Assembly: GCF_017876315.1 (NCBI RefSeq) | Contig: NZ_JAGINU010000001.1 | Location: forward strand, 6,882,001 to 6,946,000 | Reading direction: 5' to 3' | Length of the DNA stretch: 64,000 bases | DNA from: Pseudonocardia parietis | GTDB lineage: Bacteria > Actinomycetota > Actinomycetes > Mycobacteriales > Pseudonocardiaceae | Shown here: in pieces, positions 1 through 8,331 of the stretch | Position numbering within the stretch: the first letter of the stretch is position 1 | Layout of the letters: each line of letters opens with the position of its first letter | Notes under the pieces: generated by a model | Databases searched by the model: none | Seen by the model: the letters and a program-made list of their open reading frames with translations, nothing else | What the model was told of the DNA's origin: nothing | Translations under genes and position numbers: made by a program

Positions 1-227
1 CGAGCTTCGTGAACGCGCTGATCACCTTCCTGATCACCGCAGCCGTCGTGTACTTCCTCGTGGTGCTTCCGTTGAAGTCGATCGCGGAACGGCGCAAGCG
101 CGGCGAGGAGGCGGGCCCGGCCGAGCCGACCGAGATCGAGCTGCTGAAGGAGATCCGGGACCTGCTGCGCGAGGGCCGCGCGGACGACGCCGCCGGGCGG
201 CACGCCGCGGGAGGTTCCACGGACTGA
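1..227 (+). CDS. mscL: Large-conductance mechanosensitive channel MscL, 5'-truncated
   Basis: This is the C-terminal part of MscL, the membrane channel that opens under tension to release solutes during hypo-osmotic shock. The reading frame enters from the window edge at base 3, so the start is missing. About 75 residues remain: the second transmembrane helix (SFVNALITFLITAAVVYF), then the charged linker (RRKRGEE) and the amphipathic C-terminal helix (EIELLKEIRDLLRE) that bundles the pentamer in the cytoplasm. This order is typical of the family. No regulation is visible because the promoter lies outside the window. Confidence 0.93.
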   Translation, partial: SFVNALITFLITAAVVYFLVVLPLKSIAERRKRGEEAGPAEPTEIELLKEIRDLLREGRADDAAGRHAAGGSTD

Positions 228-262
228 CCGGGCGATCCCGGCGAGCAGGCCGGGCCACCGGC

Positions 263-694
263 TCATCCCGCACCACCGGCCGCGGCCGCCGCCAGCCGGG
301 CACGCACCCGTCGCCGCAGCAGCACGTACTGGGCGCCGCAACGCCGCGGCGGCCCGACCGGTCGCACCACCACCCGGGGCGGTTGCACGGTCTCGCCGGG
401 ACCGAACTGGTCGCCGGTCAGGTCGACCTCGGTGCCACCGGGAAGCCGGTTCCACCAGTGGTACCCCTGCAGCCGCCCGTCCGGTAGCCAGACCTCCGCG
501 AGCAGGAGATCCCCGCCGAACAGGTCGTGCAGCACCAGCGCCGTCGCCCCGCACTGGCCGCGGGAGGGAGCTCGCGGGCTCCAGTCGGCCACGTCGGCGT
601 CGTCGCAGGTCTCCCGATCCCAGGACGACCGCAGCGCAGCCGCCACCTCGGACAGGGTGGGTGCGGGAGCGGCAGGCCGGGCGACGGTGGTCAT
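263..694 (-). CDS. YunG-like protein
   Basis: A 143-residue soluble protein with the layout of the YunG family, whose function is not known. Visible family landmarks are a conserved Cys followed by a hydrophobic helix (GQCGATALVLHDLFGG, about residues 47-62) and a His/Trp/Asn core (GYHWWNRLPGG then EVDLTGDQF, about 77-98). In other YunG proteins the Cys and His have suggested a cysteine-peptidase-like fold, but that is inference. The gene stands alone between mscL and an acetyltransferase on the same strand. The Arg- and Ala-rich tail beyond residue 110 is less conserved in character. Confidence 0.7.
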   Translation of the reverse strand: MTTVARPAAPAPTLSEVAAALRSSWDRETCDDADVADWSPRAPSRGQCGATALVLHDLFGGDLLLAEVWLPDGRLQGYHWWNRLPGGTEVDLTGDQFGPGETVQPPRVVVRPVGPPRRCGAQYVLLRRRVRARLAAAAAGGAG

Positions 695-775
695 GGCGCG
701 GACGCTACGACCGACCCCCGACAGTTCCGGTGTCTGCGCAGGTCCGGGCGGGTTCAGAGCATGTGGACCGCACGG

Positions 776-1267
776 TCACAAGGACGGCACGGCCCGCTCC
801 ATCCGGTGCTCGGTGATGCCGTCCGGGCGCTCGATCGGGCCGAGGTCGGCGAACCCGTGCCTGCGGTAGAGGCCGGCCGCCCGCTCGTTGCCGACCACGA
901 CGTGCAGCGCCAGACGGGTGGCACCCCAGACGGCGGCGCGGGCGAGCACCTCGATCACCAGGGCGTCGGCGGCGCCGCGACCGCGGACGTGCGGCGCGAC
1001 CCAGAGCGCGATCAGGTCGGCGGTCCCGTCCTGGTCCGGCGGCACGGCGACGACCTGGCCGCAGGGCCGCCCGTCCAGCTCGGCGACCAGGTAGTGGCCG
1101 GGCGCGGTGAGCCGCTCCCGCCACTCCGGCTCCCCCGCGCCGAGCCAGTCCTCGAGCCGGCTGTGGAACGCCCCCGGCGCCTCGGCGAGCGCGGCCAGCC
1201 GCAGGTCCCGCCAGATCTGCCAACCGTCGGGACCCAGCTCCCGCACAGTGATCGTGCAAGCGGCCAA
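776..1267 (-). CDS. GNAT family N-acetyltransferase
   Basis: A 163-residue single-domain GNAT enzyme that would transfer acetyl from acetyl-CoA to an amine; the substrate cannot be told. The acetyl-CoA loop is seen as VAPHVRGRGAADALV (motif A, about residues 90-104), followed by the motif-B region NERAAGLYRRHGF near 127-139. The start is TTG, supported by a GGGAGG ribosome site six bases upstream; no ATG lies nearby in frame. It is a monocistronic gene on the minus strand with no partner that reveals its role. Confidence 0.82.
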   Translation of the reverse strand: MAACTITVRELGPDGWQIWRDLRLAALAEAPGAFHSRLEDWLGAGEPEWRERLTAPGHYLVAELDGRPCGQVVAVPPDQDGTADLIALWVAPHVRGRGAADALVIEVLARAAVWGATRLALHVVVGNERAAGLYRRHGFADLGPIERPDGITEHRMERAVPSL

Positions 1268-1385
1268 CGAGCGCCTCCCGGGAACGGACGGACGGTGAAC
1301 CTAACAGCGTCCGCGGCATCGGCAATCCTGATGACTCCACCCGGTACCGCGAAACGGCGCAACGGGGCACGACCGATGGACGGGC

Positions 1386-1562
1386 ATGGTCACGCACCGA
1401 CGCCGCCCGCTGCCTCGTCCCGCCGGACCCCGGATGTTCCTGATCGGCACCGTCGCCGTCCTCGCGCTGAGCGGGTTCGGCGGAGCCGCCGACCCGGCGA
1501 CGGCCTCCGCTCCGCCCGCCCCGTGCGGTGCGACGTGGACACCGGTGCTCGACTGCGACTGA
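1386..1562 (+). CDS. Small secreted peptide, 58 residues
   Basis: A 58-codon frame starting at ATG 1386. It encodes an Arg-rich N-terminus (about residues 5-16), a hydrophobic core (MFLIGTVAVLALSGFGGAA, about 17-35), then an Ala/Pro-rich segment and a Cys-containing end (CGATWTPVLDCD). This fits a signal peptide followed by a mature peptide of about 20-25 residues with two Cys. It lies in a gap between a minus-strand acetyltransferase and a plus-strand TetR gene. No family is recognised and no strong ribosome site is seen, so it may be spurious. The signal-peptide pattern and the paired Cys are the reasons for listing it. Confidence 0.4.
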   Translation: MVTHRRRPLPRPAGPRMFLIGTVAVLALSGFGGAADPATASAPPAPCGATWTPVLDCD

Positions 1563-1629
1563 GCTCGATGCGTCCGATGCCGACGGTCGGTGACGGAGCC
1601 GGACGGCGGGGCCTGCGAGGATGCTCGTC

Positions 1630-2175
1630 ATGGATCCCCGGGTCGTGCGGACGCGTGGGCGGCTGCAGGACGCGCTGCTCGCCCTGGCCCGTGACCACCC
1701 GCTGGAGTCGATCGCGGTGGCGGACGTGGCGGAGCGGGCCGGGGTCAACCGCAGCAGCTTCTACCAGCACTACACCGACAAAGAGGCGCTGCTCGCGGAC
1801 GCGCTGAGCGCGCAGGCCCTCGCCGCGGGGGCAGATCTGTCCGAGCTCGTGACGACCGATGTCGGCCCGGAACCCCCGGACGCGCTCCGGCGCTGGTTCG
1901 CCCACGTCGCCGACCACGACACGCTCTACCGGCAGGCGCTCGGCGGGGCGACCGCCCCGGAGGCGGCGGCCGGGATCCAGGATTTCGTCGCCGACATCGC
2001 CCGGCGGATGGGGTTCACGGAGCTCGACGCGGGCATCCCGCTCGACGTGTTCGCCGCCGGGATGACGTGGTCGCTGCTCGGCGTCGCGGCGAGCTGGCTG
2101 GAACGCGATCCGCTGCCCGCCCCGGAGATCGCGGCCGGGTGGGCGTGGCGGATGCTGGTCCGCCGGGACTTCTGA
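1630..2175 (+). CDS. TetR/AcrR family transcriptional regulator
   Basis: A 181-residue TetR-type repressor. The N-terminal helix-turn-helix spans about residues 8-52: an RTRGRLQDALLALARD helix, then VADVAERAGVNRSSFYQHYTDKEALL, which is the standard TetR recognition helix. The rest is an all-helical ligand-binding domain typical of the family, with unknown ligand. ATG 1630 is preferred over ATG 1621 because the GAGG at 1617-1620 is well placed for it. No adjacent co-regulated gene is obvious: the upstream neighbour is a small peptide gene and the downstream neighbour is convergent. Confidence 0.85.
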   Translation: MDPRVVRTRGRLQDALLALARDHPLESIAVADVAERAGVNRSSFYQHYTDKEALLADALSAQALAAGADLSELVTTDVGPEPPDALRRWFAHVADHDTLYRQALGGATAPEAAAGIQDFVADIARRMGFTELDAGIPLDVFAAGMTWSLLGVAASWLERDPLPAPEIAAGWAWRMLVRRDF

Positions 2176-2257
2176 GCAAGCCTGGTTGTTCCGGTCGGCC
2201 GTGCCGCCCGGGCCGGGTCCAGCGGCCCGGGCGGCACGTGCCTCACGCCAGGGCTGC

Positions 2258-2890
2258 TCAGCCCTGGACGATCCCCGAGTTGCCCTGGTCCACCGACGTG
2301 GTCGACTGCGAGACCGCGCCGCTGGAGAGGATGCCGCCGATGTTGAGCGACGGGTTCACCGCGGCGTCGATGTCGATCAGGCCGCCCTTCTGCGAGGCGT
2401 GACCGCCACCGTGGCTGCCCTCGCCGGAGCCGGACTGCAGGACACCGCTGTTGGACTCGTCGACGTCGACGGTCGACTGCTCGACCGGGCCGGAGTTCCC
2501 GATGCCGCCGATGTTGGCGGACGGGCTGACGTCGAGGCCCAGACCCACCAGGTCGTCGACCTGGACGGCCTCGCCGGCTCCGCAGCCGGACTGGACGATG
2601 CCCGAGTTGGACGCGTCGAGCTTCTTGGTGTGCTGCGAGACCGGGCCCTCGTTGAGGACGCCGCCGACGTTCAGCGCGGGGTCGACGGCGGCGTCGAGGC
2701 CGAGCAGGCCGCCTTCCTGGGAAGCGGACGACGGGCCGCAGTCGCGGTCCTTGTCCTGGCCGCCGTCGCCGTAGCCGCCGGCGAAGGCCATACCGGCGGA
2801 GCCGATCACCAGCGGCACGGACAGCGCGCCGACGGTGGCGATCCTGCGCGCGGTACGGCGGGAGGGGTTCGTCGTCTCGGGGGCGTTCAT
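2258..2890 (-). CDS. Secreted protein with three internal ~45-residue repeats
   Basis: A 210-residue exported protein. The Arg-rich start and hydrophobic core ending at AFAG (residue 38) form a signal peptide. The mature part is three imperfect repeats at about 57-102, 110-155 and 166-210. Each runs: a GL-rich strand, hydrophobic and Asp, then (A/L)N(V/I)GG(I/V), then a GPVSQ-like strand, then SNSG(I/V)(V/L)Q. The Gly/Ser/Asn/Gln-rich, beta-prone pattern recalls amyloid-forming aerial proteins such as rodlins and chaplins, but no clear family is recognised. Two Cys (51 and 103) flank repeat 1. A strong AAGGAG ribosome site lies upstream of the ATG. The gene faces a long intergenic region and probably has its own promoter there. 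Confidence 0.8.
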   Translation of the reverse strand: MNAPETTNPSRRTARRIATVGALSVPLVIGSAGMAFAGGYGDGGQDKDRDCGPSSASQEGGLLGLDAAVDPALNVGGVLNEGPVSQHTKKLDASNSGIVQSGCGAGEAVQVDDLVGLGLDVSPSANIGGIGNSGPVEQSTVDVDESNSGVLQSGSGEGSHGGGHASQKGGLIDIDAAVNPSLNIGGILSSGAVSQSTTSVDQGNSGIVQG

Positions 2891-3599
2891 GGCGCTCCTT
2901 CTCTTCTGTGTGGCCGGCCGTCGGGTCTTAACGCTGTGTCACGGTCCGGTGCCTCGGAACGTACGTGCCCCCGGCCCGCAAAGGGACGGTGACCCTCACT
3001 TCTGCGGTGTTTTGTCCGTTTCGGTCGCCGTCGCCCGGCGACTCGTCGTTGATCAACTACACAGAGTGCTATCCAGCAGGTGTCGGATAGCTACTCTCCG
3101 TATAAGAAAGACCCCGTTGTAGTTCGTTACACAAGTCCACAGAAAAGTGACCGAGAGCACAGTGGCGCAACGCCCGTCACGGCAATGCGTCCTACTGCTC
3201 GGCAGATTCGGCGAATGCGAAAGCGATACCGCCACGCTTGATCATCGACGTGCGAGAACGAGGCGCACGGACCAACGGCCGATGGGCCGTTCCGCGAACC
3301 TCGGTCGACCGTCGGGCGCATATCGATCGCCGAACGGTGGCACCCTGAAGCCCCTCGAGAGGTCGCGATAGCCCATCGCGAACCCGAGACAGTCGGTGCG
3401 TTCGTCAATCCGGACAACGACGTGGCCCGTCTGGAGTAACGCTTCTCGCGAAGAATTACGCCATCGGCGCTACCGCGCTCGGGTGTCACCCGGATCGCCG
3501 GAGACGGCACCGTGGCCGACGACGTCCGCCCGGGACCGCGCGGGCGAGCCCACCGACGGGTTCTCGACGGCCGGACGGGCCGGGGGCTAACGTGCTGGA
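2891..3599. other. 709-bp intergenic region, no convincing gene
   Basis: Reading both strands, the only open frames here have poor composition and recognisable domains in none. The stretch 3040-3180 is visibly richer in A and T than the surroundings and contains a perfect palindrome, GTTGATCAAC, at 3048-3057. It is the likely promoter area for the minus-strand secreted repeat-protein gene. The rest (3180-3599) shows no hairpin terminator, tRNA or obvious small ORF with a ribosome site. Confidence 0.5.
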
Positions 3600-4202
3600 A
3601 TGACGCTGGAACTGGTGACCGGGCGTCTGCGACTGCGCGGGTGGCGACCTGAGGACACCGATGACGCGCTGGCGATCTACGGGGTCGCCGACGTCACCGG
3701 GTGGCTGACGCCGTCCACGGACCGGATCGGCGACGCCGACGCGATGCGAGCGGTGCTGACCGCCTGGGCGGAGGCCCAGCAGAACCTCGAGGCCCCACGC
3801 GGCCGGTGGGCGATCGAGCGTCGCACCGACCGGACGGTGGTCGGCGGGCTGGCCATCCGCCTCCTGCCCCCGTACGACCAGGACCTGGAGATCGGCTTCC
3901 AGGTGCGCCCGGACGCGTGGGGGCGTGGCTACGCCACCGAAGCCGCGACCGCGTTGATCGAGTGGGCGCTGACCCAGCCGGACGTGGAGGAGCTGTTCGC
4001 CGTGGCCCGCCCGGACAACTCCCCGGCGATCGCGACCGCGAAACGACTCGGCCTCACCTGGGTCGGGGAGACCGACAAGTACTACGGCCGGACCCTGTGG
4101 GTGTACCGGATCCGGGCCGGGGACCTGGCCACCGACCCGATGATCAGGCTCCCCGATCCCGAGGGGGATCACACCGGCGACTCGGGAGAGCGGGACATCT
4201 GA
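3600..4202 (+). CDS. GNAT family N-acetyltransferase (RimJ/RimL-like)
   Basis: A 200-residue acetyltransferase of the RimJ/RimL-like subgroup. It begins LVTGRLRLRGWRPEDTDD, the usual N-terminal strand of this group. The acetyl-CoA binding segment is EIGFQVRPDAWGRGYATEAATALIEWAL (seen in pieces at about residues 99-126), followed by ARPDNSPAIATAKRLGL near 139-155. RimJ-like enzymes modify ribosomal protein N-termini, antibiotics or small amines, and the actual substrate is not known here. A polar tail of about 20 residues follows the domain. The gene is not in an operon with a recognisable partner. Confidence 0.85.
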   Translation: MTLELVTGRLRLRGWRPEDTDDALAIYGVADVTGWLTPSTDRIGDADAMRAVLTAWAEAQQNLEAPRGRWAIERRTDRTVVGGLAIRLLPPYDQDLEIGFQVRPDAWGRGYATEAATALIEWALTQPDVEELFAVARPDNSPAIATAKRLGLTWVGETDKYYGRTLWVYRIRAGDLATDPMIRLPDPEGDHTGDSGERDI

Positions 4203-4220
4203 GACGGGTCGCGCCGGCCC

Positions 4221-4547
4221 GTGGATCTGAGCCGGCTCGACCTCGTCGCTCGCCGGCTCCTGCTCGTTCGCCAGCGGCGTCACCACGATCATGTCCTGGT
4301 GGACGGGTTGGAACGACAGTGGGCGCGTACTGGCCCGAGGCGGACGTGGACGCGATGGCGCGCGATGTGCGACTCCCGGACTGCGTGGTCCTGGGTCGAG
4401 CGCTACGCCGCGGCGGCGGGCCTCGACCCCGGTCGGGCGGCAGCGTGGGTACGCCTTCGAGCACGTGGTGAGGCACTGAACGGAGCCGACCACGACGCTG
4501 CATGGGCGGCCCGGCTCCACCGCACGGCTGACCTGTTGCGGGCCTGA
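4221..4547 (+). pseudogene. Possible remnant of an antibiotic-phosphotransferase-like kinase
   Basis: The last 50 codons read like the C-terminus of an aminoglycoside-phosphotransferase-family kinase (YAAAAGLDPGRAAAWVRLRA, then DAAWAARLHRTADLL). The part before about 4390 reads poorly in this frame, while another frame carries a more protein-like segment (YWPEADVDAMARDVRLP). This is what a decayed gene with frameshifts would look like. No ATP-binding or catalytic HxD motif remains. It could equally be a chance open frame downstream of the acetyltransferase. The family assignment is inference from composition and a few residues. Confidence 0.25.
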
Positions 4548-4568
4548 TCCTGCGACGTGGGGCGCGGG

Positions 4569-5981
4569 TCACCCGGCCCGTTCGTGCAGGTCCGCAGCCG
4601 GCATCCGCCAGGCCACGACCGCGCCCACCATGAGCCCGACGGCGGCCAGCAGGGCGGTGACCAGGTACGGGTCGAGGGCGTGCCGGGCCGGGGCGAACCC
4701 GATCCCGACGCAGACCGCGACCCCGGTCGCGCCGCCGAGCTGGTCGGCCGCGCGCTGCACGCCCGACGCGATCCCCGCGTCGTCCTCGGTGACCCCGCTG
4801 ACCGCGATGTACTGCAGTCCCACGATGCCGAAACCCATTCCGGCCGCGATCAGCACCATGGCCGGAACCAGCGCCACGCCACCCGCGTCGAGGGCGGAGA
4901 CCATCGCGATCGTTGCCATGGCCGCCGCGGTGAACCCGATTCCGGCGAGCACACAGGAACGCGCTCCCCAGCGACCCAGCAGCCGAGGCACCAGCATGGA
5001 GAACATGATCAGTCCCAGCGCCAGCGGCACCATCATCAGGCCCGCGCCCAGCGGCCCCAGGGCAAGCCTGTCCTGCAGGTAGAAGGTGAAGAGCAGGAAC
5101 GAGGTCGACAATGCCCCACTGAGCAGCATCGTGGCCAGGTTGGCCGCCACCCGCCTGCGATCGGAGAAGAAGCGCAGTGGCAGCAATGGGTTGCGCGAGC
5201 GGGCCTCGACGCGCACGAACCCGGCCCCGGCAGCCGCTGCCGCGATCAGCGCCACCGGAACGACCCACACGGGAGTGTCCGGTTCGGCCGCCTCGACCAC
5301 ACCGAAGATGAACAGCAGTGGGCAGGCGGTCAGCAGCAGCGCGCCGGGAAGGTCCAGCGGCGGGCTGTCCTCGTCCACAGTCCGGTGGTCGCCGACCAGG
5401 AAGACTGCTGCCAACACCACCACCAGGATGAACGGCACCGAGATGAGGAAGATCCACCGCCACCCCAGGTGGGCAGTGATGATCCCGGACAGGACGAACC
5501 CCAGCACGAGCCCGCAGCTGGCCACCGCCGCCCACACGCTCAGAGCCCGCGACCGGCACGGACCGTCAGGGAACTGGAGGACGATGACGGCCATCGCCGC
5601 CGGCAGTGCGATGGCTTCGCCGGCTCCCTGCAGCAGGCGGGCGACCACCAACAGCCAGAACTCGGGTGCCAGGCCCGCGAGCAGGGACGCAGCGCCGAAC
5701 AAGCTGGTGCCGAGCACCAGCACGCGCCGCCTGCCCAGCAGGTCACCGAGCCGACCGCCGAGCATCAGCAAGCCGCCACCGGTGACCGTGTAGCCGACCA
5801 CGACCCAGGTCAAGGCGTGACCGCCGACGCCGAGGTCGGCGCCGATAGAGGGCAGGGCGATGTTGACCACGGTCACGTCGACCGCGATGAAGAACTGCAG
5901 CATCGACATCGCGCACAGCACCAGCCGTGCGCGCGCCGGGGACGGGCCGTGCCCGGGTGAAGAAAGAATGCCTGAGAACAC
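4569..5981 (-). CDS. MFS drug/proton antiporter, DHA2-like
   Basis: A 470-residue membrane transporter of the major facilitator superfamily with about 14 hydrophobic segments, as in the DHA2 drug:proton antiporters. The first helix carries the DVTVVNIALPSI signature of this group (about residues 34-45). The loop 2-3 motif A is seen as GGRLGDLLGRRR (about 75-86). The segment VARLLQGAGEAIALPAA follows near 113-129. It probably exports hydrophobic compounds across the cytoplasmic membrane. The GTG start has a GGAG site six bases upstream. The 270 bases beyond the start hold no clear gene, and no adjacent regulator is seen. Confidence 0.88.
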   Translation of the reverse strand: MFSGILSSPGHGPSPARARLVLCAMSMLQFFIAVDVTVVNIALPSIGADLGVGGHALTWVVVGYTVTGGGLLMLGGRLGDLLGRRRVLVLGTSLFGAASLLAGLAPEFWLLVVARLLQGAGEAIALPAAMAVIVLQFPDGPCRSRALSVWAAVASCGLVLGFVLSGIITAHLGWRWIFLISVPFILVVVLAAVFLVGDHRTVDEDSPPLDLPGALLLTACPLLFIFGVVEAAEPDTPVWVVPVALIAAAAAGAGFVRVEARSRNPLLPLRFFSDRRRVAANLATMLLSGALSTSFLLFTFYLQDRLALGPLGAGLMMVPLALGLIMFSMLVPRLLGRWGARSCVLAGIGFTAAAMATIAMVSALDAGGVALVPAMVLIAAGMGFGIVGLQYIAVSGVTEDDAGIASGVQRAADQLGGATGVAVCVGIGFAPARHALDPYLVTALLAAVGLMVGAVVAWRMPAADLHERAG

Positions 5982-6251
5982 CAGGTGCTCCGTCGCTCAG
6001 AGGAGGTTCGGAGCAGCACGACAGGCCGCTCCGGTCCGACACGAAGCGGCTGGACGCTCAGGAAGAAGGTGTGAAAGCGAACGCCCCGCCGCTAGCGGAA
6101 CGCCCTCGTCACCGCGGCGCAGGCGGCCGCACACGAAGCAGCAGACATGCCGAGGACGCTACCAGCGGCGGAACAGGGAACCGCCCGACATGTCACCCGT
6201 CGTGCACAGGAGCGTGCCCACGAAGGAACTGGTCCTCGTCGGATGAGAACC

Positions 6252-6593
6252 TCAGAACACGTAGCGGTGCACGGTCTCCGGGTGGAGGACGACGCGGACC
6301 TGGTCCTCGTCCAGGATCGCGGCGAGATCGTCGGCCCGGTCCTCGAGGTCCCAGTAGCGGGCGGCGAGGCGGGAGACCAGGTCGCGCTCTCCGCCGGTCT
6401 CCACCGCGGTGCGGCCGGCGACGGCCACCCAGCGCTCACGGTCGCCCGCCGGGGCCGCGACGACGAGCGAGGCACGCGGCCGCTCCGGCGACCGCGTCAG
6501 AGCCGACGGCCCATGGAGCCGCGAGATGGTGTGACGCCCCGAGCAGGCGGGCCCCTGAGCCGAGGCGATCAGGTCGTCGGTCCAGGGTGGCAT
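6252..6593 (-). CDS. Shortened pyridoxamine 5'-phosphate oxidase-fold protein
   Basis: About 113 residues. The C-terminal half matches the PPOX/F420-binding split-barrel fold: a strand RASLVVAAP, then RERWVAVAGRTAVE, then LAARYWDLED and the closing VRVVLHPETVHRYVF. The N-terminal strand that normally reads like 'atlrpDGrPhvvPvwf' is missing, and the 40 residues before the match look unrelated. It is therefore probably a truncated or decayed cofactor-binding protein. The ATG at 6593 is used; a GTG lies nine bases upstream. It is divergent from an acetyltransferase only about 10 bp away. Confidence 0.5.
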   Translation of the reverse strand: MPPWTDDLIASAQGPACSGRHTISRLHGPSALTRSPERPRASLVVAAPAGDRERWVAVAGRTAVETGGERDLVSRLAARYWDLEDRADDLAAILDEDQVRVVLHPETVHRYVF

Positions 6594-6602
6594 CGTGAGC
6601 AC

Positions 6603-7187
6603 ATGGACGTACGCCCGGCGACCGTGTTCGACGACGTCCGCGCCGTCATCGGGCCGAAGAACCCCGGCTCCAACGTCTGCTGGTGCCTGAGCTACCGGAT
6701 CCCGTCCAGGCTGAACAACGAGCTCCGCGGCCCGGCACGGGGTGCGCTCGTCGAGGAGCTCTGCGCCGCCACCCCGCCGCCGGGCGTGCTCGCCTACGAC
6801 GGCGACGAGCCGGTGGGCTGGGCGGCGATCGCCCCGCGCAGCGAGACGACCTTCGCCCGCAACCGGAAGATCCCGCAGCTCGACGACCTGCCGGTGTGGT
6901 CACTGTGGTGCATCCGGGTGCGTCCCGGGCACCGCGGACGGGGCATCTCGCACGCACTGATCGACGGCGCCGTCGAGTTCGCCCGAGCGAACGGGGCGCC
7001 GATGGTCGAGGCCTACCCGCTCGACAACCGGGGCGCCGCGGTCGACCGGACGATGGCCTACGCCGGCATCCGCAGGAACTTCGAGGCGGCCGGCTTCACC
7101 CACGCCGCCGATACGACCTCGACGCTCGCCGGTCACCCGCGCGTCCTGATGCGGCTCGATCTGCGCGAGGACCGCCGCGCGCCGTAG
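6603..7187 (+). CDS. GNAT family N-acetyltransferase
   Basis: A 194-residue acetyltransferase. The start ATG at 6603 gives MDVRPATVFDDVRAV, a normal GNAT opening; longer in-frame starts would run into the divergent gene. Strand beta-4 and the CoA loop are seen as LWCIRVRPGHRGRGISHALI (about residues 99-118), and the end of the domain as RRNFEAAGF. An N-terminal Cys-Trp-Cys (CWCLSY, about 26-31) is a feature of one GNAT subgroup with unknown substrate. It is transcribed away from the shortened PPOX gene. Confidence 0.83.
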   Translation: MDVRPATVFDDVRAVIGPKNPGSNVCWCLSYRIPSRLNNELRGPARGALVEELCAATPPPGVLAYDGDEPVGWAAIAPRSETTFARNRKIPQLDDLPVWSLWCIRVRPGHRGRGISHALIDGAVEFARANGAPMVEAYPLDNRGAAVDRTMAYAGIRRNFEAAGFTHAADTTSTLAGHPRVLMRLDLREDRRAP

Positions 7188-7363
7188 CCCTGGCGGACCA
7201 CGCGGGCGCCTCCTGGCCACCGCCCACGGACTGGCGGCCACGCGGAATCCACAGTCGACGCCCGGGCGTGGTGCTCAGTGACGCTCCGCGATCTCCTCGG
7301 CCTGCCGGTGCACGGCCGGCGGCAGACCCACGGGGGTTACGCGCTGCCACGCCCGTCTCACAG

Positions 7364-8308
7364 TCAATGGCAGCGGCGCATGGCGGGGAGTTGGACCGCG
7401 TATCCGATCTGCCCGCGAAGCCATTCGTCGATCGACTCAAGTGCTGCTCCTGCCATCGAGGTTGCGTGCGCCGTGAAGGCATGCGGCGACGCGGGATAGA
7501 CGCGCAGGTCAACCTCGACACCGGCTGCGAGAAGCCTCGCCGTCATGGCGAGATTGTCGTCAAAGAGAACATCGTCTTCGCCGATCACCATCAGGATCGG
7601 CGGCAGGCCCTTCAACTCCGCGAAGACGGGGGAGATGTCCGGGTCAGTGCGGTCTGACGCGTCGCCGGCGTATGCAGCGAGAAAGTACTCGTCAGCGATG
7701 AGGCGCCCAGCCGGCGTCTGCGCGGAGAGGTCGAACGTCCCGCATTGAACTACAGCGCCACTGAATGCATGAACCCCGCGATCGCGGAGCCGTATCAGCG
7801 CAGTGGTCACCAGCGTGGAGCCTGCGGAGAATCCGCTCATGGCCAGTCGTGTCGTGCCGAACCGTGCTACGGCGTTCTCGGCAAGCCACAGCGTTGCTGT
7901 CTCGCAATCGTCGGGCGCTGCCGGCCATGGGTTCTCAGGGGCAAGTCGATAGTCCACGCTCACTACGGCGATGCCGAGCGCATCGACGAGCCGCCGATTC
8001 CGGACATCGCTCCCCGCGGCAGAGCCTAGATAGAAGCCACCGGTGTGAATCTCCAACAGCACACCATGGGCAGACTGCTCCGTCGGCGTGTGAATTCGCA
8101 CAGCCACGCTTCGCCCTCCAGCGCTCACCGTCTCCAGTGACGGAGATGGCTCGCACTCAGCGGGCGCGGGCATCGCTTCACGGACGGCGAGGAGCTCACT
8201 CCTGCTCTTCGGTCCGTGGCCAGAGCGTCTGCGCGCATAAAACGCCCGCGACTCTTCGACGAGCGGCAGGAGGGCCGGATCGATCAACGAGGACGCATCG
8301 AGCCGCAT
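7364..8308 (-). CDS. Alpha/beta hydrolase, acetyl-esterase (HSL) type
   Basis: A 314-residue esterase/lipase-like enzyme. The oxyanion loop reads IHTGGFYLG in place of the usual HGGG (about residues 87-95). The nucleophile elbow reads SGFSAGS instead of GDSAGG, with Ser in place (about 157-163). The acid region is VIGEDDVLFDD and the catalytic His is in SPHAFTAH near 277-284. The expected substrate is a short-chain ester, but the altered HGG motif makes this uncertain. The ATG start at 8308 is preferred over a TTG six bases upstream. The base composition from here to 9.73 kb is visibly less GC-rich than the flanks, suggesting acquisition together with the AbiE genes. Confidence 0.8.
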   Translation of the reverse strand: MRLDASSLIDPALLPLVEESRAFYARRRSGHGPKSRSELLAVREAMPAPAECEPSPSLETVSAGGRSVAVRIHTPTEQSAHGVLLEIHTGGFYLGSAAGSDVRNRRLVDALGIAVVSVDYRLAPENPWPAAPDDCETATLWLAENAVARFGTTRLAMSGFSAGSTLVTTALIRLRDRGVHAFSGAVVQCGTFDLSAQTPAGRLIADEYFLAAYAGDASDRTDPDISPVFAELKGLPPILMVIGEDDVLFDDNLAMTARLLAAGVEVDLRVYPASPHAFTAHATSMAGAALESIDEWLRGQIGYAVQLPAMRRCH

Positions 8309-8331
8309 GAGCAAATTCTACGTTCCGGCAG

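Noticed and set aside
3127..3510. 127-codon minus-strand frame in the gene-free gap
   Set aside because: No start signals, no domain and mixed composition; not supported.
4557..5960. 467-codon plus-strand frame
   Set aside because: Antisense to the MFS transporter, made mainly of Gln/His/Arg repeats from the complementary codons.
6147..6602. Long N-terminal extension of the acetyltransferase at 6603
   Set aside because: It would overlap the divergent PPOX-fold gene and has no GNAT character; ATG 6603 gives the normal start.
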